Shown here: positions 35,766-48,039 of the stretch, piece by piece
Position numbering within the stretch: position 1 is the stretch's first letter
Layout: each line of letters starts with the position of its first letter
Source: Isoperla grammatica
Taxonomy: Eukaryota; Arthropoda; Insecta; Plecoptera; Perlodidae
Direction of reading: 5' to 3'
Assembly: GCA_945910005.1 (NCBI GenBank)
Contig: OX246743.1
Span: forward strand, 10,026,587-10,090,586
Length of the DNA stretch: 64,000 nucleotides
Notes under the pieces: model-generated
What the model was told of the DNA's origin: nothing
What the model saw: the letters and a program-made list of their open reading frames with translations, nothing else
Databases searched by the model: none
Program-made: the position numbers and the translations under genes

Positions 35766-37481
35766 AAATGAATATTCGGAACATTATTATGTTTCAAGCA
35801 TAGACATTGACGGACAATTTGTCAGGGCTAGCAGGTTTGTTTCAAAATAAATACGGTCAACAACCTATAAATAAGATCCTTGAACTTTCATTTCAAGATT
35901 CTTACGTCGTTTGTTTTCGTTTTTGACTATAATCTTTATCCCTTCATTTATTGAGGTATAAACTCTTGAAACATCGTCTCGAAATTTCGAGAAAAATGCT
36001 ATTTCGTGGTTAATGATTGCGATGGTATGCATCAAGCACTCAGCAGTTAACTTTTATGTTAACAAATTTGTATCGTCACTAAAAACAAAAACCTTGAGAA
36101 AGTATTTTATCCCAAACGTTTGTCCTATCTTGCCGTGTTTGTTATTTACTGAGATATTTTTACGTTGTTCTGTCTGTATCAGGAAGAAACGATTCACGCG
36201 CATTTAAATTGTTCAAATATCTTGATATTGTGAACCTCAGAAGGTAGAAAGAATCATCGTATTATACGACTGTGGAAAAGAAAGAATGAGGCAAAATAAA
36301 CCATAGACATAAACGACTTTGGGGGTGCAACCATTTTCTTTGAATGTTTCGTTATTTGGGGATTTATTCCGGTTTCCAGTACAGAAGGTCCTACTCTACT
36401 AGATTTGATTTCCGATTTAGGCTAAGGGGTTTTTAATTAAGAGTTTGTCTAAAATGAATCTATATGATACTAGTGTATCAATAATTGCAATACCAACAAT
36501 AGAAAGAAAAACTAACTTTTTTAGTGAACATCATAAAACAAAAAATCTAACCCTACTTGATTCCCATTTAATACAGGTTGGGTGGGGAGGGGAGGGGGGG
36601 GGAGATGATAACAGGTTTGTTATTGGAGATATGGAAATAAAACATCTATTTAAAGACAAAAACATTACTCGAAGGTCACTTTTGCTATTTTCCCTCCGAC
36701 TATTAAACAAATGTGTATTTCCTGCATAATATGCACCCACTCGGTTACAAGATTCTATTCCAGTGGGAGACATTATGACATTTATTACACGCCTCGTTGC
36801 CACGTGAGCTTCAAAGTCACCCACTCGATCAGTGTTGGCAACGTAATCAACAGAGAATAGATTATTTTCTTGAACCAAACAAATAACTGTTCCCCATTTA
36901 GGAATCGACTTCAGACATTCTACATTGCAAGTTAGTTGCAAGCTTACAAGACTAACGAACTAATAAAACCACTTAATAAAATAGTAACTAAAAGCAATAA
37001 TTAAACACATATTATATGAGAGCCAAAACCAAATGTCAATTAAGAGATTTAATGAAAAGTCTAATGTGAATCCAATTATACGAGACAAACCTTCTTTTCC
37101 ATCACTAAGTAACTTAACAACATCGTTTATCAAAGAACCATTGCCATAAACAGAAATATTAATAATAAATACCATACAATCAAATAGTATTTATTGTCTA
37201 TCCACTTAGTAACAAGGACTGATTTTCTAGGAGATACCACATATATACCATGTATTATTATATTATTGTCATAAATAGGAATATATTGGAAGTGAGAATA
37301 TATACACAACAGTCTTTGGACATTCCGTTTACTCTAATAGGTAACAAAGGGCAATATAAATACAAGGGCGAGAAGCCAACAATGTATGCTATGGAAATGC
37401 GACAATTACACAATAACTGTTTAAAATAATTATTTCATACATTATAAGTAAATTTGTAATTGTATAAATATTATGTGTCCT
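35766..37481. other. Mostly unannotated; G tract and one odd minus frame
   Basis: A G-rich tract lies at 36579-36604. A minus-strand open frame at 36740-36940 has fairly protein-like composition (KSIPKWGTVICLVQENNLFS, VDYVANTDRVGDFEAHVA) but no family that I recognise and no clear splice sites. The rest shows nothing. Confidence 0.35.
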
Positions 37482-37483
37482 AA

Positions 37484-37542
<59 letters not shown>

Positions 37543-37545
37543 ATA
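37482..37545. repeat. (AAAT)n microsatellite
   Basis: About 16 AAAT units following TATTATGTGTCC. The context is like the A-rich tail of a LINE or SINE, but no body is recognised upstream. Confidence 0.95.
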
Positions 37546-38360
37546 CACGTTTACAAAATGGTGTATTCTAACAATATAATAACTTTAAAAGAATGGGGCT
37601 GGGGCTTGGCCCCAGTCAACGTTAATATTGTAACCGACGGTGAAATAGTTCTATTCGATGAATGTGCTGCGATCATGCATACATCGTATAAACTATAAAT
37701 GATTCATAACGAAGTCGCCGTTTTCTTCAAATCAAGGTAATACAGAAACCAATTTGACCTTAACATTTATGGTGCACTTTCCTTGTTATTTTATAGAATC
37801 AATCAAATCTATGAATCATTATATGACACTCGCAGGTGAGTCACAGTCACAGCAATCAGAAACCATAACAAGATGTACAGAAGAGTTGTTAAAGGATGCA
37901 AGCGTCATACTCTGGTGTACTATTGTCGCCTGGTACATTGCATGTTATACTGCTATATATGCGGTACAAATTAGTGCAATGTAAATGTGGCAGATGTATC
38001 ATTTGCACTTCTATAAGTACTGAGAATTACCACGATTATACAAGAAAAATAAAATGGATGCTAATATAAATCAATGTAGTAATTATTTGCTATGTTTTGT
38101 AATGACATGTTCAGAACGTAATATATGAGGATTATAGGACAATTTAAACTTAAAAAACAACTAAATAAATATTAAATAGCCTTCTCATTTAGGGCCATAC
38201 TTTTCATCTAATATAATGAAGATTTGAAATGTATAGTGTATAATAAAAAATAAAAAATAGGGACACCTTAGCTTTGGGTGGGAATTAAGATACCATTGTT
38301 TGCAAGCAACAATTGTTGCTTTTGTAATCGAACAGCCACAAGGTTCATGTGTGGGAGCGA
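37546..38360. other. Unannotated AT-rich sequence
   Basis: A small hairpin CTGGGGC/GCCCCAG lies near 37600. No gene is recognised. Confidence 0.4.
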
Positions 38361-38382
38361 GGGGGGGGGGGGGGGGGGGGGG
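38361..38382 (+). repeat. G22 homopolymer
   Basis: An uninterrupted run of about 22 G. Length is likely polymorphic or assembly-sensitive. It has G-quadruplex potential. Confidence 0.9.
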
Positions 38383-38525
38383 TGTAAAATGATATTTGCG
38401 ATATTGAGGTGTTTCTGTGTCCGTGGATTTACTTCTTGCTTGTTGTGTGTGTGTCTTGTTGCCTTACTTCTCTATTATTGCCATCATACTATTCGGGACG
38501 ATGAGAGGTGAGATGAAGATGTAGG

Positions 38526-38600
38526 GCAGATGCCTTCTGCGGTATTCGAACCCACGTCCCTAAGACCAACAACAACCACATGAGCCACCGCTAGAGGCAT
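38526..38600 (-). mobile_element. tRNA-like SINE head
   Basis: Minus strand: GCGGTGGCTCATGTGG (A-box) and GTGGGTTCGAATACCGC (B-box with intact GGTTCGAATACC) at tRNA spacing. The acceptor stem is not paired, so it is a SINE head rather than a tRNA gene. No family A body follows. Confidence 0.65.
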
Positions 38601-39049
38601 CTCCGATACTGACAAGCTGTACTTAGATATACCTTGAACTGAAACGCATTCAATAACTAACAAAAACCCTCGACAATGCGTGCTAATATGAAATAAAAAT
38701 ACACCAACAAAATTTATCTCAAGGCTTAAAACATTTGACAGAACAAAATTACGATGTTATCACATTAACACTTTTCTGTCTAACGCGCATTAAAAAAAAA
38801 ATCATACACGCCACGACCGGCTACCGGGAATATTTTGACACTTCCTTTCTATCCACCACTCCCACAATCACGCACGTTGTTACCGTATAACAACCTGAGA
38901 CCCACCTTCCCGGAATCTTTACGCTTCGTATCAATCCCAACGATTTAAATTCTAGCTTTTACTCCAATTCCGTGTACGAAATTGATTCCCACCCGTGATA
39001 ATAATTGAAATTCCTCGTAACTCGTTAGAAAATGAACATATCGTGATCG

Positions 39050-39115
39050 TCTGGTGATTGTGACGGGATTCGAACCCGGATTTACGTGCGAGTGCGCCGC
39101 CAGCTTTGGAATGCA
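39050..39115 (-). mobile_element. tRNA-like B-box segment (SINE relic)
   Basis: Minus strand: CCGGGTTCGAATCCCGTCAC contains a perfect B-box and T-arm-like pairing. The upstream GCGGCGCACTCG lacks a good A-box. Probably a 5'-eroded SINE or tRNA pseudogene. Confidence 0.5.
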
Positions 39116-39533
39116 TTCCGTGGAATAAAGATCCTGTTTGTATTCGGGCAGAATTATTGTAGCAATAAACTTTCTCAATTTCTTTTTGTCTTGCCAATAC
39201 CTGGTGGCGAGCGAGGTGGAGAACAAGTGGCTATTGCGACATGGTGTGCTTGTACTTGTAGGGGTAACTCAGCTTCTATTACATATGTAGGTGACATTTA
39301 TAGTAAAGTTAATTTAACTTATAGTTAAGTGTTAAGAACTGTACGACAGGCGTCCAAATCCCAACGACACTCCCCTGAAAATATGTTTTGCAATTAAGTG
39401 GGTAAACATTTTTTTCGCATTTATTAATTGTCCAGTTACTTCGTTTGAACAATCAAAGAAGATGATTTATCTGAAAAGGCGAACTACAGCGGGCACGATT
39501 TTGGAATCTATTGAATGTGCTTAACAATATTTT

Positions 39534-39975
39534 AGGTGGCTCGTTGGTCCAGTGGTTAGCATCCCTGCTTCCAATGCAGAAGGTCCCGGGTTCAAATCCC
39601 GCTAAAGGCTAAAGGCTAATCCCGCTAAGTTTTTTAACTTATAATGTGGGTTCAGTTCCATTACTACTTGGCTTAGGAATAAGTAAACGGTGACTTTGGA
39701 GCCGTCCTAGCAACGAAGCACTCAATAAATTCAAAGTTGTTCTGAATCGGCCTTGTTGATTCTGGCATTTGTCCGCAGGTGTTCGCACTGTCCAATCACT
39801 GATTCATATGTTTCGTATTTGAAATATCGATCTTTAATTGGTTATCGCTCACTCGTCGATGGTGTTCGAAGCCTACGGGGTTGGTTTAGTCACTTTAAAT
39901 TAAAGTCCCCCACTGAAAATCAGTTTAGTTACTGAGTGGGTAAACTCTAAATGTGAATTTATTTATTTATTTTAT
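39534..39975 (+). mobile_element. SINE family B, near full length
   Basis: The head at 39534-39605 is tRNA-like: TGGTCCAGTGGTTAGCAT (A-box), CTGC-TTCCAAT-GCAG (anticodon arm) and CCCGGGTTCAAATCCCG (B-box and T-arm). It resembles Gly-type tRNA, but the acceptor ends do not pair. The body includes GGTGACTTTGGAGCCGTCCT. The 3' part has CACTGAAAATCAG, AGTGGGTAAACTCTA and a TTTA-rich tail. A minus copy lies at 41740, a tail at 32290 and a fragment at 49237. Confidence 0.75.
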
Positions 39976-41019
39976 TTTTAATGCAAAAACAAAATTTCGC
40001 TCAACACATTTTCGATCTACATTTTAAAAGACTTGTACAATTCATTAACAGAAAATCTTTAAACCAAAATTTACTTTGAATATCCTTATTAAATCATTAT
40101 TTATTAAACGGCTTGTACTATTTTGGCATTTATTGAAATTACACAAAACTTTAAAATCTAATATTGTGTCACTTTGAAAATACGGAATCTTAATTTCCAT
40201 ACAGGGTAGATAAGAAAATTTAAGTCATAGAAAAAACGTCTCGATCAAGCACTGTTTATTTTGCGATAACTAAATATATGACAAGTTTTTGTTTAAAAAA
40301 ATGGAGTCCTGTATTAATTTACTTGCCGTTTCCATACACTGCGACTAAAAAAAACTTTTTGTTTGTTTCATTTAATCTCTATACATTTATTGAAACAGTT
40401 GAATAAATAAATCGTTAGTTAACGAACACAAAACATAGAAGTCTACGACAAAATCTCCCTCTCGTCAAACATGACCCGGTTATTGACAATACTATCGCTT
40501 CACGAAGAATAGTGAACCATTTAACTATCGATATCTTTGTTTGTAGTTCATATTTACCCAGCTTAATTGTTATCTTGCAGAGCAATTCCATTGAAACCCG
40601 TCATTCATGACCTCAAATATGACCTGCCCCCATTTTGCACCGGGCTACACGTGCTTGTGTGCACGACGAAGTGAATGCCAGCCAGCCTATATGGTAGTGA
40701 TAGGGGTAGACTTGTCAAACTGACCTAGTACACGTCCTACCCTCATATGACCTCACTGCTCAGACAGGGGTGTCCAAACTTTTTGCATATTAGTACACGT
40801 GCACCACACAGGGTCAGCCAAACTTATTGAAACACAGTATTATTTTTTTCGTAGAAATCACTGATGTAAGTTGAATCCCAAGTATAACTGATTTACCCTG
40901 AGTGTTTCAATACTCATGTGTCTTCTTCCTATGTCATTTTTTTTTTGGTTCCCTACTTCTTTTTAAAAAGTGTGTTAAGTCACTTTCGTGGTGATATTGT
41001 TTTGACATGGCACTGATTT
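39976..41019. other. Unannotated; orphan hAT-like terminus
   Basis: CAGGGGTGTCCAAACTTTTT at 40764-40783 matches a common hAT terminal sequence, but no inverted partner was found. TTATTGAAACACAG and CTGAGTGTTTCAATA near 40827 and 40898 form a small inverted pair. Confidence 0.4.
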
Positions 41020-41139
41020 AGTGTCTAGTGTTTTTATCTTGAATCTTGTGTTGTTTTTATTATATATATTGTGATTTTATTTTGTATTATTGTATCGCAC
41101 TTGTGGGGCAATGCCCTGTTGCTGATAAATAAACATGAA
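41020..41139 (+). mobile_element. Possible LINE 3' UTR end
   Basis: TTTATTTTGTATTATTGTAT is followed by GGGGCAATGCCCTGTTGCTG and ATAAATAAAC. The pattern of a T-rich stretch, a GGGCAATGCCC-like hairpin and an AATAAA tail resembles CR1/Jockey 3' ends. No coding remnant is attached, so the call is weak. Confidence 0.3.
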
Positions 41140-41349
41140 CCCCTTTTCAGAAGGCTAACTAGATATATTATAGTGTTTCATTATTGGGAAGGAATGTCCG
41201 ACAGTTGTTCTTCACTTTAGTAGGACTCAATCCCAGCATTTGCCTTAACGACTGAGAAAAACCTCCAGTCAGGATTGCCGGTGGCCGGAATCGAACCGGC
41301 GACCTCCCGCATTAGAGTCTTGCGTGCTGCCGCTGAGCCACCTCATGCC
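41140..41349 (-). mobile_element. SINE family A, best-preserved copy
   Basis: Minus strand: GAGGTGGCTCAGCGGCAGCA (A-box), GTCGCCGGTTCGATTCCGGC (perfect B-box), GGCAATCCTGACTGGAGG, body with GGACATTCCTTCCCAATAAT, ending AGCCTTCTGAAAAGGGG. A second copy in the opposite orientation follows directly. Confidence 0.85.
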
Positions 41350-41515
41350 GGTTTGACCCCCGCCAGCGGCAATCATGACTTATGGGTTTTTCTTAGGGTT
41401 TCGCAGATATAAGGTGAATGCTATAGGATTGAGTCACTAATATCACTCGGACATTCCTTCTTTACTACCCAAATAAGTTAATATACCTAGTTAGTCACAT
41501 AAAGGAAGGCCCCTG
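41350..41515 (+). mobile_element. SINE family A, inverted partner copy
   Basis: Plus strand: GCCAGCGGCAATCATGACTT, then TAGGGTTTCGCAGATATAAG, GGACATTCCTTCTTTACTAC and CTAGTTAGTCACAT. This is the same body as 41140-41349 in opposite orientation and lacks most of the tRNA head. Together they form a head-to-head inverted pair. Confidence 0.8.
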
Positions 41516-41739
41516 GGCAGGTTTACTACGAAATATTCTTATTATGAACTATGAAGGTGATTAGGGACTATCGTAAACATGAATGTCTTTCGTGGGTTGA
41601 AGTAAATTCTCTTTAGTTTATTCGCTTACTAAGAATAAGGTGTTGTCGCTCAATTATTGTCAAGCACTTAGACCGGACAAAAAGTGCACATTCTTCAATT
41701 TAAAATCAATAAATACGTTTGTACTAATCATCTACTCAT

Positions 41740-41905
41740 TTGCAATAACTGATTTTCAGTGGAGTAATTTACTATGTACTTCGTTGCTATGGCGGCTCCG
41801 CAGTCACCGTTCACACATGTACCCCAGTGTCCTGTACAAAGTAGTAAAATCACAACCCTGACCGGGAATCAAAACGACCCTGGACCTTCTGCATCGGAGG
41901 CAGGA
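41740..41905 (-). mobile_element. SINE family B, minus-strand copy
   Basis: Minus strand: TGCCTAGTGGGTTGATTGAT, GATGCAGAAGGTCCAGGGTC, then AACGGTGACTGCGGAGCCGC and CATAGCAACGAAGTAC, joined to the tail block CCACTGAAAATCAGTTATTG. It lacks about 130 bp of the middle present in the 39534 copy. Confidence 0.75.
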
Positions 41906-41998
41906 ATCAATCAACCCACTAGGCAAACAATTGCCACACAAATTGTCATATCAACCTTGAATAGCTGTTTTCAATTCATTTTTTTGTAAAGAAGGGCG

Positions 41999-42342
41999 GG
42001 TAAGTTTACGTCAAAAATCGCAGCAAATTTTCATGTTTTAATAAATCTCAAAAATGCACCTTGCACCAATCTGAGTATAAGCGGGCTGTGGTTTGGTAAG
42101 CCCTACTAACTGAATGATAAATGTTTTTCACAATCAGTAAAACTGTGATTTTTATTTCAATAAATTATTTATTAAATTAGTATCACAGTCATACTGATAA
42201 TAATGTAGATACATTTATCATTTAGTCTGTAGGGGTTACCAAACCACAGCACGCTGATTACTCAGATTGTCGATTTTGAGGTGCATTTATGAGATACAAT
42301 TAAAACATGATAGTTTGCTACAGTTTTGGACGTAAACGTACC
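41999..42342. mobile_element. 344-bp foldback, arms of about 150-160 bp
   Basis: Left arm 41999-42148 and right arm 42183-42342 pair along almost their whole length. Shared blocks read the same way are GTTTACGTC, TCATGTTTTAAT, AAATGCACC, CAATCTGAGTA, GCTGTGGTTTGGTAA and ATGATAAATGT. The short centre is AT-rich. There is no coding capacity. A transcript would make a long imperfect double strand. Confidence 0.85.
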
Positions 42343-45089
42343 AATCGTTCTTAAGGGCATCAAGCATTGCACCTGTACTCATGTATTGTTTCTATAAAAA
42401 AAAAAAAAAAAATGCTTGAATCTTGAATGTAACCTTTAACAAAAAAACAAAAGAAACGATACAAGGAATAATATTATTATTTGACTTGTACATAATACAA
42501 AGTAAATGTGTGGATTACATTGAACATTAAGTATATATATGAAGGCATCGTTTTAATGTTAGCAGTGCCGTGGCAGAACCCAGCGTACATTATCCGTTGT
42601 TCTCTAAGGTCTCAACACATATTACCCACGTCCATTAACAACATGAAACGGAAAACAATTCACTTAACAACGTTGTTAGTTCGTTATTAAATATGAATTA
42701 GTATTCGTGTTATGGTGGTTTTACATCGCAGGTATTATTGTGCGTGGGCATGCAGATAATAATTGAAGGCTGGCTTATCAAGATAGGTAGATTTCCACGG
42801 TAATTTGTCGTGAATGCGAAACACCATTGTAGCCGTCAATCAGAGCTTGAGATTCACAAAACGAACGATTAAGCGGGGATAGAAGGTAAAAGATTGATAA
42901 CACTAATAAACAAGTTTTTGTATGGGCAGGTTGATGACAATATCTGTGTTTATTTTAATTATATCGTGAGTGTATGAAATAAATATAAATACGTAGGAAA
43001 CCATGCTACACATCCGTATCAATTTGTTCCTTATACGTAGCTTAATGATAGCTTAATTAGTTTTAAAAAACTGCTTAAAATAATGAAAACTGTTCATATT
43101 CAGTAAAACAAGAGGGTTCAATAAAATTCATGATTGCGGCTCAATTCTTGAAGGTAATTACTTAACAAAACCAATAAAAAAAACATTAAACTTGAAAAAT
43201 GATTTCTTTGAAAAATTAAAAAATTAAAATTAATTTTGTTTGCTATAGTGGCCCCATGCGAGTTGTGGTCATATCGTGTCTATACTCCAAGCTTTAATTT
43301 ACCAAAACAATAACTTTTTGTAAATCAGTATTATAATATCTGAATTGGATATACTTTAAGTCTACATTATTAATAGATAAATAAATACAACATTTTTAAA
43401 TATAATCGTTACGAAAAGATTGATGCGAGTTAAGAAAAATATTGAATACCAACGTGCGCAGAATAGGAATCTGTGGAACAAACTCATTCCCAAGATAAAA
43501 CTGTGATGGTGTTATTTTCGTTAGAGTATGAACATTAATCTTACTTATGTGAAAATTGCAGAATAGTTTTATACAGAAATCCTTATCATTATGTTGTACA
43601 AAATGTGCATAATAAAATAACTTCTCAAGAAGTTACTCGCCAGCCAGAAATCTGATTGGCAACACGCAAAACCCTCTAACATGATTACAGTTCGATGATT
43701 TACTGTGGCTCAACATGGGAGAGGAATGAACTCGTATCTGTAATGTATGAACCATCAACTATGATTTATTATGAAAAGAAAATCAATTATGATGCACATA
43801 AAATAGCAATAGTAATAATAGTTGATTCAAAACATGGCGGTAATGCGCGCTAATAAAAAGACAAACGTTTTAGCTGTTGTAATGAACAGTCGGCAGAAGC
43901 AGTATTATAATTCAACAATTAATAGTCAAAACTCAAGACTCAAGAGTAACCAACTTGACAAAATAACCTTGTATCATCTGTACCTATATGACTATGCTCT
44001 TTCTCGCTAGATAAGTACAACCAATACATTATATGTATAGACATTGCTAATTTGGGGGGGATGTGGTACAATGCCATCTTCCCTCAACTTCCCTCCCCAC
44101 TAAAAAAAACAAAAAATTTGGTTTAACCATGCCCCCCCCCCTCTCTCTATTTAAACTTGTATTCCATTCCCCGAAGAGGCGGGTGAAGGGCACTTTACCA
44201 TTCCCTTCCATACAATTACTTACTTGTCATAAAACGTCAAAGTATGTCGTTAAAATAATCAACAGCACATAGAGCAATAGACCCATTTCAAAACCTACTT
44301 GATTCTTACCTACAGCAGACAACAGTCAATACGCCGTGAGCTCTATATGGGCGTACAGTACAAGAGGTATTGAAACAGGCAGTGTACAAAACATGAATAT
44401 AGGGCTTTTACACGTATAATCAGTAATGGATCAAAATCCATCGTTCAGAAATAATTGTAATAATAACTGTTTGATATTTTTCTATATAAGAAATTCCTCT
44501 GTCAAGTCCCCCAAGACAGCCTTATATACGAATGTTTGAAATTACACCGGGAATATGTTGCTTTGAGTTGAAACAGCGTGCGTGATTAGGAGCTGATGTG
44601 GTACGAGACTAGTTACGTATATATGGGTGCGCGTACACGACATGTATCTAGATACAGACACTGCATGCAATGCACAACGTTATTGCAGTCAGATTTTGCA
44701 TTTGGATGTTCCCTAAACAGAACAGATGCTTGCACTATTCTCTAAACTACATAGGTTCATGACATGGTTCGCTCAAGGACATACGTATACCTATATACAT
44801 ATACATATGGCCATGAGGTCCTTTGTATTAGCCCAATTACAATCCACAAGATATCCACTCTAATGAGAGGTATCACAAATCAAAAATGTCCAACGAACGG
44901 GCGGTATCTAACTTGTCACCGAGTGTACAAGGTTCATACTGTATATAGTTCATGCATCAGTTCGCTCTCAAATAAGCGGTCTGCTGTAGAGAGAGCATCC
45001 GTTTCACCTAAACTAATAGGCTTGGTTGTTATACTTTGATTTCGTCTGTTTGTTATACCCAAAAAAAATACTAGGAAAAGGTGTTACTG
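42343..45089. other. Unannotated AT-rich sequence
   Basis: A18 tract at 42395-42412 and C9(CT)n at 44129-44149. No gene, SINE or tandem array is recognised in this 2.7 kb. Confidence 0.4.
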
Positions 45090-45570
45090 ATGTCGTGCCG
45101 GTTTGATGATGGACTGTATAATGGGATACTTTGAGTACAATAGTACAGCACACGACTCACTCGTTTTGGGACTGTATAAAATGAGATAATTTTGGGCAAT
45201 TAAAACAGAGGTTCTTTGGTAAAATTCGATCGTTTTTCTTAGCGAAAAGTCGGATTATTTGTGGACAATATTAAAAACCAAAAATGTGTGTTCTTTATAT
45301 TGAGATATTTGTGAAAGAAGTACAGTTCAAAATTACGTGACTCGTTTTTTAACTGTATAATGAGATACTTTGTCGACAATTAGTACAGGTGAGATTCTAT
45401 TGGAGAGGTTGTGTCGTTTTTGTACTGTTAAGTGGGACACTGGAGCTGCAAAATAAAACTCACGCTTTAATAAAGGAATACTTTTGGGGTGTTCCATTGG
45501 TGCAGCAAGTGCATTATTGTTGTTTATTTGTATAGTGGGATACTTGGTGGACAAAAGTATGCAACTGCCA
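45090..45570 (+). repeat. Degenerate tandem repeat
   Basis: The block ACTGTATAATGGGATACTTT with following GACAATAGTACAG recurs in variant form near 45113, 45170, 45275, 45352, 45425 and 45530. Spacing is irregular at about 60-105 bp. It is an old, strongly diverged array. Confidence 0.55.
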
Positions 45571-45837
45571 AGAGTCACACTGTGGAATGTCACATGTAAA
45601 AGTAAAACGGAAACTAACCGATTATTGACGACTAAAATACGCATCAAGATTATGAGTGATAGTTTCCGCGTAAACCATATATTACAGGGTTTAATTTTCC
45701 GCTCAATTTGATGAAGCAACCAATACTGACTTTGAGCTCAAGCACAGGCTCAAGGTTTCAAGTCCTACATACATGAATAGCTTAGTACAAAATGTTTGAG
45801 ACCTCATCAAGGTAGTTATTTTAAAACAGAAACTTAG

Positions 45838-45935
45838 ATTGAATTCAACAAGTTGAACTCAGAATTGAACCACGAACTACAGGCGTATGCCAGTTACAAA
45901 GTTCAATTTGTGGTTCAATTCGAGGATTCAATGTT
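45838..45935. repeat. Short inverted repeat
   Basis: GAATTGAACCACGAACT and its near reverse complement TGTGGTTCAATTC, with outer ATTGAAT blocks, fold around about 30 bp. Probably a small foldback relic. Confidence 0.6.
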
Positions 45936-47262
45936 ATGTTATATTTAAATAACCACGAACCGGGATTAATTATGTTGAACAAGAATAAACTACTACAGGA
46001 CATCTTTTAAATACGTGTCGAGAAATACATGGTAATTAAGGAACGCAATTATTTAATTCACATAAAACACGAGAACGAACCAACGGAAATACCCCAAAAA
46101 ATTAAACCCAACGAAAATTCGGCACTTGAGCAACTTTTTTGGTAAGTAGATTATAGTAATAGACAATAAATAACAAGTTATTTAATTGTAACTAGTACGT
46201 ATATCTACCAACTGCCGTTCTTAAGTCTACCTCTAGCTTTACTCAAATAAGTAGGTTATCATAATTATAGCACTTACATAATTATGTCACCAAACAAATT
46301 AATGACTCTTTCAATTTAAATAAACATGATTAACACTTAATTCCACATGGAATAGAATACTTTTAAATATTGCCTCGTATAATCAGTAAAGGTACTATAG
46401 AGTTTCGAACACAGTTGCTACTTAATAGATTCGACAAATGAACAGCCTTCTTTGCCTACCTATAGTGTAATTACCTAGATGGTAGTTTAGTTTATAAGTA
46501 TAGACTTTGCCTTGCATGAAATATCTCCAATGTGTTATTATTTCCTATTTCTCCACTCTCACTAACGTGTTTTCCTTTAATAAAACTCAAAGTCGAGTTT
46601 TTGCACATTACTTTCTGCCTCATTTAAATTTTGCGTTCTTCGCAATTTAATTCAATCGTTTTTGGTCATTAGATGTATGTATTATCTCAGGAAGCTGCGA
46701 GAAGGATCATCACATTCTAATGACGTTTGTATGTTCAAGAGTTATCGTACAATTCACAAGCAAGCGATACCGCGCAATGTTAAACCACGCAAATTTAACT
46801 TTATTTTATTCATATCTTGGGAAGGCTTCAAGATGTTGAAAAAGTGATTCTTAACCAAAGATTTGGTTTTCAATCACAATGAATTTTATAACTTTCAAAA
46901 TATTGAAACTGTCGCAATTGTTATTTTTGTAATTTATAATTAATGTAATAATTAATGCTGTACATTGTACATGTTTGGTGGCAGTAAGGCATATGTGTTT
47001 AAAAGATATCCCACGTCTATATGTCAAACACATATACATAGTGCAACAATAAATAACCTAACCTAACACACACCACCTTTTTGGCCATCCCTAGATTTCA
47101 ATCACGCCGCCTTGTATGTTTCCCCGTGTAAAATTGTAGCAAAGATATTGTTCATGCTGAGTAACAAAGAACTCGGAATGTTTTTATCTATTGCAAAGAA
47201 CAAGTTTTCCGTATCTGTGTGTTGCGCTCTGCGATATATGAGTAGGCCTACATGACACGCTT
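45936..47262. other. Unannotated AT-rich sequence
   Basis: Nothing recognisable. Confidence 0.4.
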
Positions 47263-47304
47263 ATCACATCACACTACACCTCATATCACATCACACTACA
47301 CCTC
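47263..47304. repeat. 22-bp tandem duplication
   Basis: ATCACATCACACTACACCTC occurs twice back to back. GCTAGGCCGTGACCT/GCTAGGCCGCGAC just downstream is a second small duplication. Confidence 0.85.
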
Positions 47305-47502
47305 ATGCTAGGCCGTGACCTGTGCTAGGCCGCGACGTTACCTCCATATCAAGTGCTTCATAATTGAAATTGACACAGGAATTCCTTATTACTCCTCTAT
47401 TCGTTGAGTCAATCTCTACCCCATCCATCCCTAATAAATTACACTAATTTGTGAATGAATAATTTGCCAGCTTATTGGACGCACATCTAACAATCCTCGT
47501 GG

Positions 47503-48036
47503 TATGCCAGTGGTAAGAACCCATACACAACTCTTCGGAGCTTCTTGCAGAGAGGGGGCGGTGGAGGGGGGACTTAACACAGGTAACCCCCACTTAACAC
47601 AGGTAACCCCCACACCTCCGCCCCTCCCTTCCCTCATTGAGTTTACCACCGCTGACTGAGAAATATCTAAAAAAAAAAAAATCTTTCAGTTGTATACCAG
47701 TGGTAAGAAGTCATGCTAGAGCATGACGCTTGTCATGCTAGAGCATGACGCTTCGGAGCTTTTTGGAGAATGGAGAGAAGAGTGGGGGGGGGGGGAGGCA
47801 CAACACAGAAAGGCCCCCCCCCCCCCCACCCGCACCCTTCCCTCATTGACTTTACCACCGCTGATCGAGAAAAATCGAAAAAACTTTCACTGGTATGGTA
47901 AAAATCCACATCTTCGGAGCTGCTAGAAGGGGTGGGGGGGGGGGGGGATTATTAACATTGATAGCCCCCCTATCCCTTCTTGCATACTAGTCTACCACCG
48001 CTAACTGAGGGAAATGTAAAAGAAACTCTCTGTTAT
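47503..48036. repeat. G/C-tract tandem array, three units
   Basis: Three units (about 190, 200 and 145 bp) each run: TGCCAGTGGTAAGAA-like start, CTTCGGAGCT, a long G tract, a C tract, CCCTTCCCTCATTGA, TTTACCACCGCTGA, then an A-rich end. In unit 2 a 21-bp block containing TCATGCTAGAGCATGA is duplicated. The start matches the end of the tRNA-like head that follows, so the array may have grown from SINE-derived sequence. Confidence 0.75.
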
Positions 48037-48039
48037 ATG

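Noticed and set aside
37790..37840. Mini-exon ending at CTCGCAG followed by GTGAGT
   Set aside because: The donor looks good, but the open segment between the nearest acceptor and the donor is only about 40 nt and has no supporting feature.
39534..39605. Functional tRNA-Gly or tRNA-Trp gene
   Set aside because: A-box, B-box, anticodon arm and T-arm are present, but the acceptor ends do not pair and the head continues into a SINE body seen elsewhere.
47050..47070. Telomere-like CCTAA repeats
   Set aside because: Only two units; too short to be meaningful.
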